64,000 nucleotides of DNA from Acidobacteriota bacterium. GTDB taxonomy: Bacteria; Acidobacteriota; Terriglobia; Terriglobales; Acidobacteriaceae. The stretch spans positions 1-64,000 of the forward strand of contig JAEZPW010000062.1 in the NCBI GenBank assembly GCA_023441255.1. The letters are read 5' to 3'. The notes under the pieces were generated by a model that saw only the letters and a program-made list of their open reading frames with translations, was not told the DNA's origin and did no database searches. Positions within the stretch are counted from its first letter, which is position 1, and each line of letters opens with the position of its first letter. Positions 7,423-15,816 of the stretch are shown one piece after another. The translations under genes and the position numbers were made by a program.

Positions 7423-8967
7423 CTACGCCGCACGATCGTCCTTGCGTCGCGACAGGGCGATGGGCAGGAAGACGCGATTGGCTATCCAGTCTGGGCTGGC
7501 AGATTCCGGGTGCAACAGATAGAGGTCGCCTTTGAGCTTCAGTCCGGTGAAGTAGAGGTGCGCGTAGTCGCCCGCAAGATTTCCTTCGACGAGTTCATAG
7601 GTGCCGATGTCGAGGACGCCGGCGGGGAATACGCCATGGTGCACGCCTTTCAGAATGAGATCAAACTCGGTGTCGGCGATGCAGAAGGTGGACTGTTGTG
7701 CACGCGCTTTGGTGCGGGCGGCCGGGAGTCCCTGAGGCAGAGACCAGCAGCGCCAGTCATCGTCACGCTCGACGGCGAGTTCCTGGGGGACACCTGCTGC
7801 GAGCGCACTCTCCCTTCGTGGCACCCCAGTGGTTGCCGCGCGCAACAGGAAACGGCGGCGGCCGCCCTGGGCGCTGGAGCGGGGCAGATCGTGGGACTTC
7901 GGCGAAACGCCCACCTTTCGCTTGGCGAAGGATGGAGCACCCGTCGAGGTCTTCTTATGTCTGGAAGACGGACCAACGTTAGCTGCGCGAACGTGGGGCA
8001 CCGTTGCGCCGATCTGCTCGACGAAAGTCTGCGGAACAACCTGCTTCAGCGTCAGGACCGGGGAGAAGAGGTCGCCGAGCTGATTGAGGCGATCAAGGGC
8101 CTCCCAGGCATACCAGTAAAGTGGACCGGAGTCGTTGGCCTCAATGGCGGCGGTGAGTTCGTTCCAAGTGACGGGAAGCGAGACGAAGGGGCGGTGCCGC
8201 TTGGCCCTGAGCGAGTACACACCTATGGTGGTCTTGAAATCGGCGTTCTGGCTCCAGTCGATGAAAACTTTTCCGCGACGTTCGCTGCGTTGCATTTCGG
8301 AGACTATCAGTTCGGGATGTTGCTGATGGAGCAATTCCGCGGCGGCGCGGGCGAACGGTTGCGTGACGGAGTAAGTGGCGGGCGTGTTCAGTGGAACGTA
8401 AACCTGCACTCCGGCTGAGCCGGAGACTTTGGGAAAGCAATCGAGTTGCAGTTGCGAGAGGAGGTCTCGCAGGAGCAGCGCGACGCGGGCGCAGCCGACG
8501 ATGTTTACGCCCTCACCGGGATCGAGGTCGAAGACGACCTCAGTCGGGGCTTCGATGTCTGCGCTGCGGGCGAGGAAGGGGTGGATCTCGAGGGTGCCGA
8601 TGCTGGCTGTCCACACGAGCGTGCGTTCGTCGGAGATGACGATGTAGTGGATGTCGCCGTCGCCGCCGCGGCGAGCGACGGGGAAGGTCTTGACCCATGA
8701 GGGCGTGAACTCGGGAGCATCTTTCTCGTAGAAGACCGGACCCACGGTCGTGTCGGGGTAGCGCTTCAGCGTGACGGGGCGGTCCGTGAGGTTCGGCAGA
8801 ATGAACTTGGCAACGCGCGCGTAGTACTCGACAACGTTCAGTTTTGTGAACTGATGATTGGGGTACACGACGCGCGTGGGATTGGTGATCTCAATGCCGG
8901 CGATGCGAGAGACAGGCACGTATAAGAGGATGCGGTGGGAAGGCGCTGGGAAAGCGGTATTCGGCAA
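7423..8967 (-). CDS. LigD-like protein: polymerase domain plus degenerate phosphoesterase domain, no ligase
   Basis: This 514-residue protein is related to the bacterial NHEJ enzyme LigD. Residues about 20-310 match the primase-like polymerase domain (TNPTRVVYPNHQFTK, TSWVK-type segment, VVFDLDPGEG with the metal-binding DxD, and KVFIDWSQNADFKTT). The motif usually written SGxKGLHV reads SGSAGVQVYV, so the conserved Lys and His are changed. After a basic linker the C-terminal 130 residues resemble the LigD 3'-phosphoesterase domain (WRCWSLPQGLP, GVFPAGVLDIGTYE), but the HHA and LHYDFRLE segments carrying catalytic His residues are unrecognisable. There is no ligase domain and no adjacent ku. 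The start is uncertain: TTG at 8967 lies immediately past a terminator, and GTG at 8919 or later is as likely. Confidence 0.75.
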   Translation of the reverse strand: MPNTAFPAPSHRILLYVPVSRIAGIEITNPTRVVYPNHQFTKLNVVEYYARVAKFILPNLTDRPVTLKRYPDTTVGPVFYEKDAPEFTPSWVKTFPVARRGGDGDIHYIVISDERTLVWTASIGTLEIHPFLARSADIEAPTEVVFDLDPGEGVNIVGCARVALLLRDLLSQLQLDCFPKVSGSAGVQVYVPLNTPATYSVTQPFARAAAELLHQQHPELIVSEMQRSERRGKVFIDWSQNADFKTTIGVYSLRAKRHRPFVSLPVTWNELTAAIEANDSGPLYWYAWEALDRLNQLGDLFSPVLTLKQVVPQTFVEQIGATVPHVRAANVGPSSRHKKTSTGAPSFAKRKVGVSPKSHDLPRSSAQGGRRRFLLRAATTGVPRRESALAAGVPQELAVERDDDWRCWSLPQGLPAARTKARAQQSTFCIADTEFDLILKGVHHGVFPAGVLDIGTYELVEGNLAGDYAHLYFTGLKLKGDLYLLHPESASPDWIANRVFLPIALSRRKDDRAA

Positions 8968-8983
8968 CGTAAGTGTGCAAAGT

Positions 8984-9011
8984 AAAAAGGGACGGGGCAG
9001 AGCCCCGTCCC
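8984..9011 (-). terminator. Rho-independent terminator of the TonB-dependent receptor gene
   Basis: A perfect 10-bp stem GGGACGGGGC / GCCCCGTCCC with a 3-nt loop occurs at 8989-9011, followed on the minus strand by TTTTT (8984-8988). It lies 22 bp past the receptor stop codon and only 16 bp before the first possible start of the LigD-like gene. Confidence 0.85.
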
Positions 9012-9033
9012 ACAGGAGAAACGTTACAACAGA

Positions 9034-12000
9034 CTAGAACGAGTAACGCAGAGCGAACTGGATCTGGCGTTCGCGATAGAGTGTCGCGCCAGCCTGGTTG
9101 TAGGAGCCGAACGTCGAGTCGTAGTTGAGCAGCGGCAAGCCGTTTGCGGCGGCTGGAGCTGCTGTGCGGTAGAACGTCTTGTTCAGGTCCGTGATCTGCT
9201 GACGGTTGAACAGGTTGAACGCTTCCGCGAGGAACTCGAGCTTCTGACGTTCCGTGAGCCTGAAGCTCCTGGAGATGCGCAGGTCGGTGTTGTAGAGGTT
9301 CGGGAAGTGGAACACGTTGCGCGACACGAAAGGAGCCATGCGGTAGTTACCGCCGGCGCCATTCAGCCCGCCCGCCGCCCCGAACGTCGAGGACGTGCTG
9401 TTGAAGGCCAGGTAAGCGTTGCCGCTGACGCTGTCCGTGTAAGGCCGACCGCTGGCCATCGTGATAACCGGAGCGAGGCTCCAACCGTCGAGCACCGCCT
9501 TGACCACGCCGGTGTTGTGCGCGAAGAACTGCGGCTGCCACACGGCGGTGGCGTTGAACTTGTGCCGCAGATCAAAGCTGGAGTTGCCGCGCTCATAAGC
9601 GAGGTTGAACGGGTCAAACGCATTCGCGTATGAAGCAGTTTGCGTGAACGAGTTCTGGCCGTTGTCAATGGCGTGCGACCAGGTGTAGTTCAGGTTGAAC
9701 TGCAGTCCGTTGGTCATGCGACGGTTGAACTGCGCGACCAACGCGTTGTAACTGGAGTTGATGCTGCTGCGCACCGCCATCATTTTGCTGTACTTCGTGT
9801 TGGGGCGGGCGGTGTAGAAGGGCGTCGTCAACTGGTCGCCGTCAAGGGGGCCGCCCACGACGTCGTAAGTGATCCGGCAGATGCCGTCAGTGCCCAGGAC
9901 CATCGGCGTCTTGCAGGCTGCGGCCGTTGAAGTCTGGGAGATGTTGGTGTCGAGGAACTGAGGCAGCTCACGTCCGAGACTCATCAGGTAGCTGACGCTG
10001 ACCACCGTGTTCTTCGCGATTTCCTGCTCGATGATCAAGTCCGCCTGGTGGATCTGCGGAGTCTGCATGCCGTAATCGAAGTACGCGATTGACTTCGCAC
10101 TTGCCGCACCGGTCGGAGTGCTCGCAAGCACGTCGATGAAACCCGGGCCCTGAGGACAGGTGCTCGAAGCCGTCGCGCAGAACGTGTACGACGACTGCGT
10201 TCCATTGGCGCCGCTGTTGAACAGGACGTTGCCGATGGCACCGTTGTTGATGCGGCCGAAATACATTCCATAGCCGCCACGCACTGCCGTTTTTCCGTTA
10301 CCGAAGACGTCGTAGGCGAAGCCGAAGCGCGGCCCAAGGTTGTTCTTGTCAGAGGGGTTCAGCGTCGTCTGAACAACATCCGAGTTCGGATACATCGCGA
10401 TCGGAATCTTCTCGTATTCGTAGCGAAGACCGAAACTCAGGTTCAATCGAGGCAGGATTTTGAAGTCATCCTGGAAGAAGCCGGCGTAGTCCCACGTCCG
10501 CATATTGAGCGAAAGTGGACCGAATGCCTGGTAGTAGTTGCTGTAGTTGCGGCTGTGAACGTCGTTAGCAAGGTTGTAAAGGTCGGCGAAGAAGTTGATG
10601 CGGTTGCTGTAATTGTACTGGCCGCCGCCCTGGTAAAGGTTGGAGTAAAAGTCCTTGTTGCGGTCACCATCCACGCCGAACTTGAAGAGGTGCTTGCCGT
10701 GGACCCAGCTCACGCTGTCGGAAATCTGGTGGCGCCGCTCATCAGGATACGCAGCGCGCTCCAGGAAGTTCGGGCGGCCGAAGTTCAGGCCGTTAGTGAT
10801 TGACACGTAGGGGGCCCGTCCGTCTGCCGCGGTGCCCATCCCGTATTCCTGCTCGACGGCGGACGGCATCTGGCTGGTCTGGAACTCGAAGTCACGTCCC
10901 CACTGGTAGCGGAGTTCGTTCGTCACGTTGTTCGACATCAGCGACGTGAGGCGGAGATTCAACATGTCCGTCTTTACGCCATCGTTGCCGAACGTCGCGA
11001 TGCCGTAGGTAACGGTAGGCTGCGTCTGCACGCCAGCCGGAGAATTCCAGCGCATGCGGTTGTAGCTGGCCGTGAGGGTGTTCTTTGAGTTGATAACCCA
11101 GTCCAACTTCGGGAAGAACACGTTCTGGTCGCCCTTTCGAGCAACTTCGCCGGTGTCGGCCTGGACGAAGGCAAGGCCGTCGTTGAACGCCGTGCTTGCA
11201 ACGGCGAGTTGGGCGGCCGACGGAGTCGTTGTGATTCCGTAAATCTTCTGGGCAAGCGTCGCCTGATCCGACTTGTTTCCGAGCAGGTTGCCCTTTGAAT
11301 CACGGTCGGTCGGCAGAGTCATCGGAGCGAACACGCCAAAGCTGTACGGAATGCCGACGCCCGGGAAGTTGCGACGCTGGCCGTCGTAGTTGAAGAAGTA
11401 GAACAGCTTGTCCTTAATCAAAGCGCCGCCGAGGTTGCCGCCGAACTGCTGGCGACGATCGTGGGGCTTAAACTTTTCCTGGACGTATGCGCCGGTCGAG
11501 TCCTGAACGGTGCGATAGGTGAACGGGTTTGTGGCACCGAACTTGTTGTCGCGGATGTAGTAGAAGAATTCGCCGTGAATCGAGTTGGTTCCGCTCTTGG
11601 TTACGGAGTTGACAACAGCGCCGGCAGCGCGTCCGTACTCAGCCGAGTAGTTCGACGTGTTCACCTGAAACTCACGGATCGAAGCCTGGCTGACGGTGTA
11701 GCTGATGCGGGTGCGGCCGCGCTCCTCGGAGAAGAAGGCCTGGTTGTTGTCGCCGCCGTCAACGGTGTTGTTGTTCAGCAGACCGCTGATGCCGCGGAAA
11801 CTGATCAGGCCGAAGTTGCCGTCCGGATTGGCGCCCGGCGTCATCAAGGCGAAGTTGGACCAGCGGCGGCCGTTGATGGGCAGTTCGTTGATCGAAGTCT
11901 GGTTGATGTTGGCGTTGAAATCCTGCTGCTGGGTGTTGACGGTGGGGGCTTCCGCGGAAACTTCGAGGGTTTCCTTGCCACCGGCTACCGCGAGCGACAT

Positions 12001-12336
12001 GTCGATGTTGGTGATGGCACCGACTTCGACGATGACGTTGGGCTGAGTCATGGGCGCGAAGCTGCCGGACTCAACGTTCACTGAATACGTGCCCGGCTGC
12101 AGGCGGATGACGCGGAACTGGCCGCGAGTATCCGTAGTGGTTGTGCTGGTCAGGTTTGTACCGACGTTGCGCACCGTTACCTTGGCTCCCACAACGACCG
12201 CCTTGGACTGGTCCGTCACCATACCGGCGATGGCACCATCCACGGTCGACTGGGCAAAAGCGGCCAGGGCGAGGGTTGCGCAAGCTGCCAATACCAGAAG
12301 GATTTTGAACAGGTAGCTGCGCGAAGGGTTAGTCAT
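9034..12336 (-). CDS. TonB-dependent receptor with N-terminal carboxypeptidase-regulatory domain (Oar-like)
   Basis: This 1100-residue outer-membrane receptor belongs to the expanded acidobacterial Oar/TonB-dependent family, which imports large or scarce substrates using TonB energy. The layout is a signal peptide (FKILLVLAACATLALAAFA), a CarboxypepD_reg-like Ig fold (VDGAIAGMVTDQSKAVVVGA, RDTRGQFRVIRLQPGTYSV region), a plug (NINQTSINELPINGRRWSNF, SFRGISGLLNNNTVDGGDNN) and a long beta-barrel ending in aromatic Phe (QIQFALRYSF), the usual Omp85-recognised end. Start 12336 is preferred over upstream in-frame ATGs (12366, 12543) because it directly precedes the signal peptide and has GGAGAGG upstream. 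The substrate is not deducible. It stands alone and ends at a strong terminator. Confidence 0.92.
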   Translation of the reverse strand: MTNPSRSYLFKILLVLAACATLALAAFAQSTVDGAIAGMVTDQSKAVVVGAKVTVRNVGTNLTSTTTTDTRGQFRVIRLQPGTYSVNVESGSFAPMTQPNVIVEVGAITNIDMSLAVAGGKETLEVSAEAPTVNTQQQDFNANINQTSINELPINGRRWSNFALMTPGANPDGNFGLISFRGISGLLNNNTVDGGDNNQAFFSEERGRTRISYTVSQASIREFQVNTSNYSAEYGRAAGAVVNSVTKSGTNSIHGEFFYYIRDNKFGATNPFTYRTVQDSTGAYVQEKFKPHDRRQQFGGNLGGALIKDKLFYFFNYDGQRRNFPGVGIPYSFGVFAPMTLPTDRDSKGNLLGNKSDQATLAQKIYGITTTPSAAQLAVASTAFNDGLAFVQADTGEVARKGDQNVFFPKLDWVINSKNTLTASYNRMRWNSPAGVQTQPTVTYGIATFGNDGVKTDMLNLRLTSLMSNNVTNELRYQWGRDFEFQTSQMPSAVEQEYGMGTAADGRAPYVSITNGLNFGRPNFLERAAYPDERRHQISDSVSWVHGKHLFKFGVDGDRNKDFYSNLYQGGGQYNYSNRINFFADLYNLANDVHSRNYSNYYQAFGPLSLNMRTWDYAGFFQDDFKILPRLNLSFGLRYEYEKIPIAMYPNSDVVQTTLNPSDKNNLGPRFGFAYDVFGNGKTAVRGGYGMYFGRINNGAIGNVLFNSGANGTQSSYTFCATASSTCPQGPGFIDVLASTPTGAASAKSIAYFDYGMQTPQIHQADLIIEQEIAKNTVVSVSYLMSLGRELPQFLDTNISQTSTAAACKTPMVLGTDGICRITYDVVGGPLDGDQLTTPFYTARPNTKYSKMMAVRSSINSSYNALVAQFNRRMTNGLQFNLNYTWSHAIDNGQNSFTQTASYANAFDPFNLAYERGNSSFDLRHKFNATAVWQPQFFAHNTGVVKAVLDGWSLAPVITMASGRPYTDSVSGNAYLAFNSTSSTFGAAGGLNGAGGNYRMAPFVSRNVFHFPNLYNTDLRISRSFRLTERQKLEFLAEAFNLFNRQQITDLNKTFYRTAAPAAANGLPLLNYDSTFGSYNQAGATLYRERQIQFALRYSF

Positions 12337-12842
12337 AATCTTGTTCTGCCTCTCCTTGAACGACATAGCAAAAACGCAATTCTGCTGAACTGCTGCGGAT
12401 GGCTGCGTTCGTTGCGCTGGCCGCGCCGGGGGTAGCGTCGCCGCGCCGGAACGTTGCCGCATCGGGCTGCCTGCAACAGCGCGATGCTGGATCTCTCGGG
12501 GGCCTTGGTGGGCGAACTGACTTCTCTCGCACACTCCAGGCAATCGCAGAATTTGCTACTTGCACACCTTTCCGCGTGACATTTCCATCGCGGAAAAGCG
12601 CTCTGCGGAACTGAACGTGAGTAGCTGAATTAGAACATGTTTTGGGCCGGTCGCTCAAGAAATTCCGGTTAATAAACACGCCTAATGAGGAAGGGGATTT
12701 CCCTTATAAGGTCGGGGTGCGAGATGTGGCTAGGTTATTCACAGGAGGGTAACTGATCGAACAGTAACGGAGCGAACAACTCCGTGGTGCGCAAGGTTAC
12801 TCTGGTAACGATATCGGAGGCGTTTCAGTGCAGGTGCAGCCT
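12337..12842. other. Divergent intergenic region, receptor gene / sodA
   Basis: No convincing gene is seen; the open frames here are low-complexity shadows. It contains two perfect short inverted repeats on the sodA side: ACGGAG-N7-CTCCGT (12767-12785) and GTTAC-TCTG-GTAAC (12796-12809). Both could be operators or leader hairpins. Promoters of both flanking genes must lie in this stretch. Confidence 0.5.
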
Positions 12843-12888
12843 TGTCGGACGCAGCCGACAGGCGAACGGCTACGCTCGGTTTGTCGGC
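12843..12888 (+). promoter_or_regulatory. sodA leader with mutually exclusive hairpins
   Basis: TGTCGG (12843-12848) can pair with CCGACA (12855-12860) as a 6-bp hairpin. The same CCGACA, with one more base (GCCGACA, 12854-12860), can instead pair with TGTCGGC (12882-12888) as a 7-bp stem. The two cannot form together, which is the layout of a switching leader. It lies about 100 nt before the sodA start. No known riboswitch class was recognised. Confidence 0.35.
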
Positions 12889-12990
12889 TTGCGAGTGAGT
12901 GCTGGATGGCGGGGACAATCCGCAATTTCGGGAACCTCCCGTTCAGGTGGCGCATCCATTAAAGCCTGTAAGGAGGAATCGAACACAGTC

Positions 12991-13620
12991 ATGGCTTTCG
13001 AAGTCCCACCCCTTCCCTATGATTACTCTGCGCTGGAACCCTACATCGACGCGCAGACCATGCAGTTGCACCATGACAAGCACCATGCGGCCTATGTCAA
13101 CAACCTGAATGCGGCGATCGAGAAGCATCCCGAACTGGGCAACAAGTCGGTCGAGGACATTCTGCGAAGCATCAACTCGGTGCCGGAGGATATCCGGACG
13201 GCAGTTCGCAACAACGGCGGCGGTCATGCAAATCACACGATGTTCTGGAACATCATGAAGTCCAAAGGCGGCGGCAACCCGAACGGGGACATTGCGGACC
13301 TGATCTCGGGCACGTTCGGCGGCTTTGACAACTTCAAAGCGAAGTTCAACGAGACCGGCACGAAGCAGTTCGGCAGCGGATGGGTTTGGCTTGTGCGCGG
13401 CGGGAGTGGCGACTTCAAGATCATCTCTACCGCAAACCAGGACTCGCCGCTGATGAACGGCGAATATCCGATCTTCGGCAACGACGTGTGGGAACACGCT
13501 TATTACCTGAAATATCAGAACCGTCGACCGGAATATCTTGCAGCGTGGTGGAACGTCATCAACTGGGAGGCCGTAAACCAGCGGCTTCGCGATAGCTCGC
13601 GCAGTGCGCGGGCCGCGTAA
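12991..13620 (+). CDS. sodA: Superoxide dismutase, Fe/Mn family (Mn-type signature)
   Basis: This 209-residue cytosolic enzyme dismutates superoxide to H2O2 and O2. Predicted metal ligands are His27 (LHHDKHH), His82 ([10 protein letters not shown]), Asp165 and His169 ([15 protein letters not shown]). Gln150 in NQDSPLM and the neighbouring glycines match Mn-type enzymes rather than Fe-type. There is no signal peptide. Start 12991 is chosen because the family N-terminus ([17 protein letters not shown]) begins there; AAGGAGG is present but 14 nt away, longer than ideal. The longer in-frame extension back to 12784 is not conserved. A structured leader precedes the gene and a terminator follows. 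Confidence 0.96.
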   Translation: MAFEVPPLPYDYSALEPYIDAQTMQLHHDKHHAAYVNNLNAAIEKHPELGNKSVEDILRSINSVPEDIRTAVRNNGGGHANHTMFWNIMKSKGGGNPNGDIADLISGTFGGFDNFKAKFNETGTKQFGSGWVWLVRGGSGDFKIISTANQDSPLMNGEYPIFGNDVWEHAYYLKYQNRRPEYLAAWWNVINWEAVNQRLRDSSRSARAA

Positions 13621-13651
13621 AGAGCGAGTAAAATCCGTAGCGATGAGTTTG

Positions 13652-13681
13652 AAAGGCGCGGCTCCGACCGCGCCTTTTCTG
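13652..13681 (+). terminator. Rho-independent terminator of sodA
   Basis: The 10-bp stem AAAGGCGCGG / CCGCGCCTTT with a 6-nt loop runs into TTTTCTGTTT, 32 bp after the sodA stop codon. Confidence 0.9.
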
Positions 13682-13812
13682 TTTGAATCGTGTTTACACA
13701 GATGTGCGGTTCATGCTCCTGAAGGACGTATTCTGGCCGATACGCCGGGCCCAGCCCGGTCCGCACGCGTTGCATGCGGTTGAATCCGGCGCGCCCTTCG
13801 GGGAGGATAAAC

Positions 13813-14415
13813 ATGCGCAAGTTCGTGATCCTGGCTGCGGTTGTGCTGTCGGCTATCGCCGTGGTAGCGCAGGACAATCCGAAGGCAGAGGTTTTTGGCG
13901 GATACTCTTATCTCCGCAGCAGCAGCAATAGTTTCAACGGGTGGGAAGGACAGGGAACGGCCTTTTTGAGTCCTCACTTCGGCGTAACGGCCGACGTGAG
14001 CGGCAGCTACCGGAGCGCGTCGCTGAACGCGTTTGGCACGGGTTTGTCGGGTTCGGCGAACCAGCACCTCTATAACTTCCTGTTCGGGCCGACGGTGGCG
14101 GCACGCTTCGGTAATCATTCAGTATTCGGTCATGCTCTTTTCGGTGCGGCGCGTTCGAGTTTGAATGCGGGAGTGAGCATCCCGGTTGTTGGCGGATTCT
14201 CAACGGGCGTAAACGACGCGACGGCGTTCGGCATGGCTCTGGGCGGCGGCGTTGATCTTGGGTTGTCGCAGCATATTGCAGTCCGACCAGTACAGGTGGA
14301 TTACCTTTACACGCGTTTCAACGCAGCAGACGCCGTGCTGGGAGGTTTGTCAACGTCAACGGCCGGACACCAGAACAACTTCAGATATTCGGCCGGAATC
14401 GTGTTTCGGTTCTAG
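13813..14415 (+). CDS. Small outer-membrane beta-barrel protein (opacity/OmpA-barrel-like)
   Basis: This 200-residue exported protein has the signal peptide MRKFVILAAVVLSAIAVVAQ and then alternating strands typical of an 8-stranded barrel (AEVFGGYSYLRS, HFGVTADVSGSYRS, AFGMALGGGVDLGLSQHIAVR, VDYLYTRF). It ends with a terminal aromatic residue (YSAGIVFRF). Such proteins are frequent in Acidobacteria; the function is not known. Start 13813 is supported by GGGGAGGA 5-8 nt upstream and the signal peptide; the ATG-equivalent upstream at 13774 lies before the Shine-Dalgarno. Convergent genes lie about 460 bp downstream. Confidence 0.82.
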   Translation: MRKFVILAAVVLSAIAVVAQDNPKAEVFGGYSYLRSSSNSFNGWEGQGTAFLSPHFGVTADVSGSYRSASLNAFGTGLSGSANQHLYNFLFGPTVAARFGNHSVFGHALFGAARSSLNAGVSIPVVGGFSTGVNDATAFGMALGGGVDLGLSQHIAVRPVQVDYLYTRFNAADAVLGGLSTSTAGHQNNFRYSAGIVFRF

Positions 14416-14458
14416 AACGCCGGTAAAGAATGGACTCGGTTTCGCACCCTCCCCTTCT

Positions 14459-14481
14459 GGGAAGGGTGCGGCACCCTTCCC
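14459..14481 (+). terminator. Hairpin downstream of the barrel protein gene
   Basis: A perfect inverted repeat GGGAAGGGTGC-G-GCACCCTTCCC lies 43 bp past the stop codon. There is no T-run on the plus strand, so it may act as an mRNA-stabilising 3' hairpin rather than a full intrinsic terminator. Confidence 0.45.
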
Positions 14482-14578
14482 GGGGCGATTTCGAAATTCC
14501 GGAATAACGAAGCGCAGACAACCGGGGGCCGGGCGTCCAAGAGCAACGATTTTTGCGGGATTTTGAGGGTTTGTTCTG

Positions 14579-14722
14579 AATCTGTAAATCTTCGAGGCGA
14601 TTTGGTACCAGAGTTACAGATTGAGGCAGAATCCTCTTATCCGATCGCCCACCCCCAACATTGGGCAATTGGATCGGCTCTGTTCCTGTCTGAGGCCGGC
14701 ACCCCCATGTCGGCCCATTTTA
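14579..14722 (+). ncRNA. Candidate structured small RNA with C-rich loops
   Basis: There is no open frame of note in 14416-14876, but three consecutive hairpins can be drawn on the plus strand. The first is AATCTGTAA (14579-14587) with TTACAGATT (14614-14622). The second is CCGATC (14641-14646) with GATCGG (14672-14677), extended internally by CCCA/TGGG. The third is GGCCGGC (14694-14700) with GTCGGCC (14709-14715), with one G-U pair, followed by the T-rich CATTTTATT. Hairpins 2 and 3 both display ACCCCCA in the loop. A terminator-like end and exposed C-rich loops are features of regulatory small RNAs that bind Shine-Dalgarno regions. Not matched to any family from memory. Confidence 0.35.
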
Positions 14723-14824
14723 TTGCCGGACGTTCCTTCATCACACGCAGGAGACGAATGCGCTTGAAAATCTGGTGCGCTACACCAGCGTCCGCTCGTA
14801 CGGCTTCCCGTTTATTGAGCGCAG

Positions 14825-14856
14825 AAAAAGGCGCCCCCGCGAGGACAGCGGGGGCG
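14825..14856 (-). terminator. Rho-independent terminator of the GntR gene
   Basis: On the minus strand the perfect 9-bp stem CGCCCCCGC / GCGGGGGCG (7-nt loop) is followed by CCTTTTTCT. It lies 21 bp past the regulator's stop codon. Confidence 0.85.
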
Positions 14857-14876
14857 AGAGGCAGTCTGATGGAAAG

Positions 14877-15599
14877 TTAGCGGAAACGCCGAATCCTGAG
14901 GACGTGGCGGTCCGCCCGATAAAGACCGAGGACGTATACAACCGGTTTCCCTGCAGTAGAGAAGATTGTTTGGCGGATGCGAAGAACGGGAACCCCGCGA
15001 GCGACACCGAGCAGGCGCGCAGTGTGGGGGTCGGCCGCAGTGGCGTCGACCTCTTCGTCGGCATGAGCGAGCACGATGCCGTAATCGCGCTCGAGGATCG
15101 AGAACAGCGAGCCGCGTTCCAGGGAATGGCGGCTCAGGGCGCCGAACTCGCTGGCTGAGATATAGCAAATTTCCAAGGCAAATGGCTCACCGCCACCCTC
15201 GCGGATCCGCTCGATCTTGAGCAGGCGGGACCCCGCAGCGAGCGAAAGGCGCGCTGCGATCTCCTGTTCCGTGTCGACGGGCTTGAGCGAAAGCACGCGG
15301 GAATATGCCGAGAGACCGCGCCCCGTCATCAGCTCGGTGAAGCTCATGAGCTTGTTGAAATGAATCTTGGGCGGAGCGACGAACGTGCCCGCGCCGCGCC
15401 GGCGTTCCACAAGACCCTCGCGCTCGAGCGCTGCGAGAGCATGGCGTGCGGTCATGAGGCTGACGTGATGGATCCGGGCAAGCGCACGTTCAGAATCGAC
15501 GCCATCGCCGGGCTTGAGTTGCCCGGATTCGATGCGCGTGGCAATCTCGCTTTGGATGCGTCGGTATGCCGGCATTCCGTCTGCTCGGGCGGTCTGCAT
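14877..15599 (-). CDS. GntR/HutC-family transcriptional regulator with UTRA domain
   Basis: This 240-residue DNA-binding regulator has a winged helix-turn-helix at residues 10-75 (YRRIQSEIATRIESGQLKPGD, SERALARIHHVSLMTARHAL, REGLVERRRGAGTFVA). An effector-binding UTRA domain covers about residues 90-235 (LLKIERIREGGGEPFALE, LFSILERDYGIVLAHADEEV). HutC-type proteins repress catabolic or cell-surface genes until a small sugar or amino-acid ligand binds. The ATG at 15599 is chosen because AAGGAG lies 8 nt upstream; a GTG at 15608 sits next to the Shine-Dalgarno. It is monocistronic with its own terminator. Palindromes in its leader suggest autoregulation. The ligand is unknown. Confidence 0.9.
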   Translation of the reverse strand: MQTARADGMPAYRRIQSEIATRIESGQLKPGDGVDSERALARIHHVSLMTARHALAALEREGLVERRRGAGTFVAPPKIHFNKLMSFTELMTGRGLSAYSRVLSLKPVDTEQEIAARLSLAAGSRLLKIERIREGGGEPFALEICYISASEFGALSRHSLERGSLFSILERDYGIVLAHADEEVDATAADPHTARLLGVARGVPVLRIRQTIFSTAGKPVVYVLGLYRADRHVLRIRRFR

Positions 15600-15610
15600 T
15601 GGGTGCACTC

Positions 15611-15650
15611 CTTCCGCGAATCGCGCGGAAGATTTAACTGCTATAGAGCA
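15611..15650. promoter_or_regulatory. Two palindromes in the GntR gene leader
   Basis: CTTCCGCG-AATCG-CGCGGAAG (15611-15631) is a perfect 8-bp inverted repeat that overlaps the edge of the Shine-Dalgarno (complement CTCCTT, 15608-15613). TGCT-ATAG-AGCA (15639-15650) lies just upstream in the likely promoter. Either could be the operator of the GntR protein itself; the first could also fold in the mRNA and hide the ribosome-binding site. Confidence 0.4.
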
Positions 15651-15748
15651 TACTACAAGGTCGTTGGAAAACAGTCAGCGAATCGACGGAGACTCGTTCG
15701 GGTAAGGATGTTTGGAGGGGGTAGTGTGGCGCCGTGGAAAGGCGGAGA

Positions 15749-15816
15749 GGTGCGGTTCGGTGAAGCGGCGCGCCGCAATGACCGGTGCGGTTCAGTAAAA
15801 CGGTGCGGTTCGGTCA
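15749..15816. repeat. Three imperfect copies of GGTGCGGTTCRGTNA
   Basis: Copies begin at 15749, 15784 and 15802 in the space between the GntR gene and the convergent-side end of the FAD oxidoreductase gene. The spacing is irregular (35 and 18 bp), and the third copy touches the oxidoreductase stop codon. The role is unknown; this may be simple slippage in a G-rich spacer. Confidence 0.5.

Noticed and set aside
12784..12990. N-terminal extension of SodA
   Set aside because: The extension is not signal-like or conserved, and the family N-terminus begins at 12991; the DNA is better explained as a structured leader.
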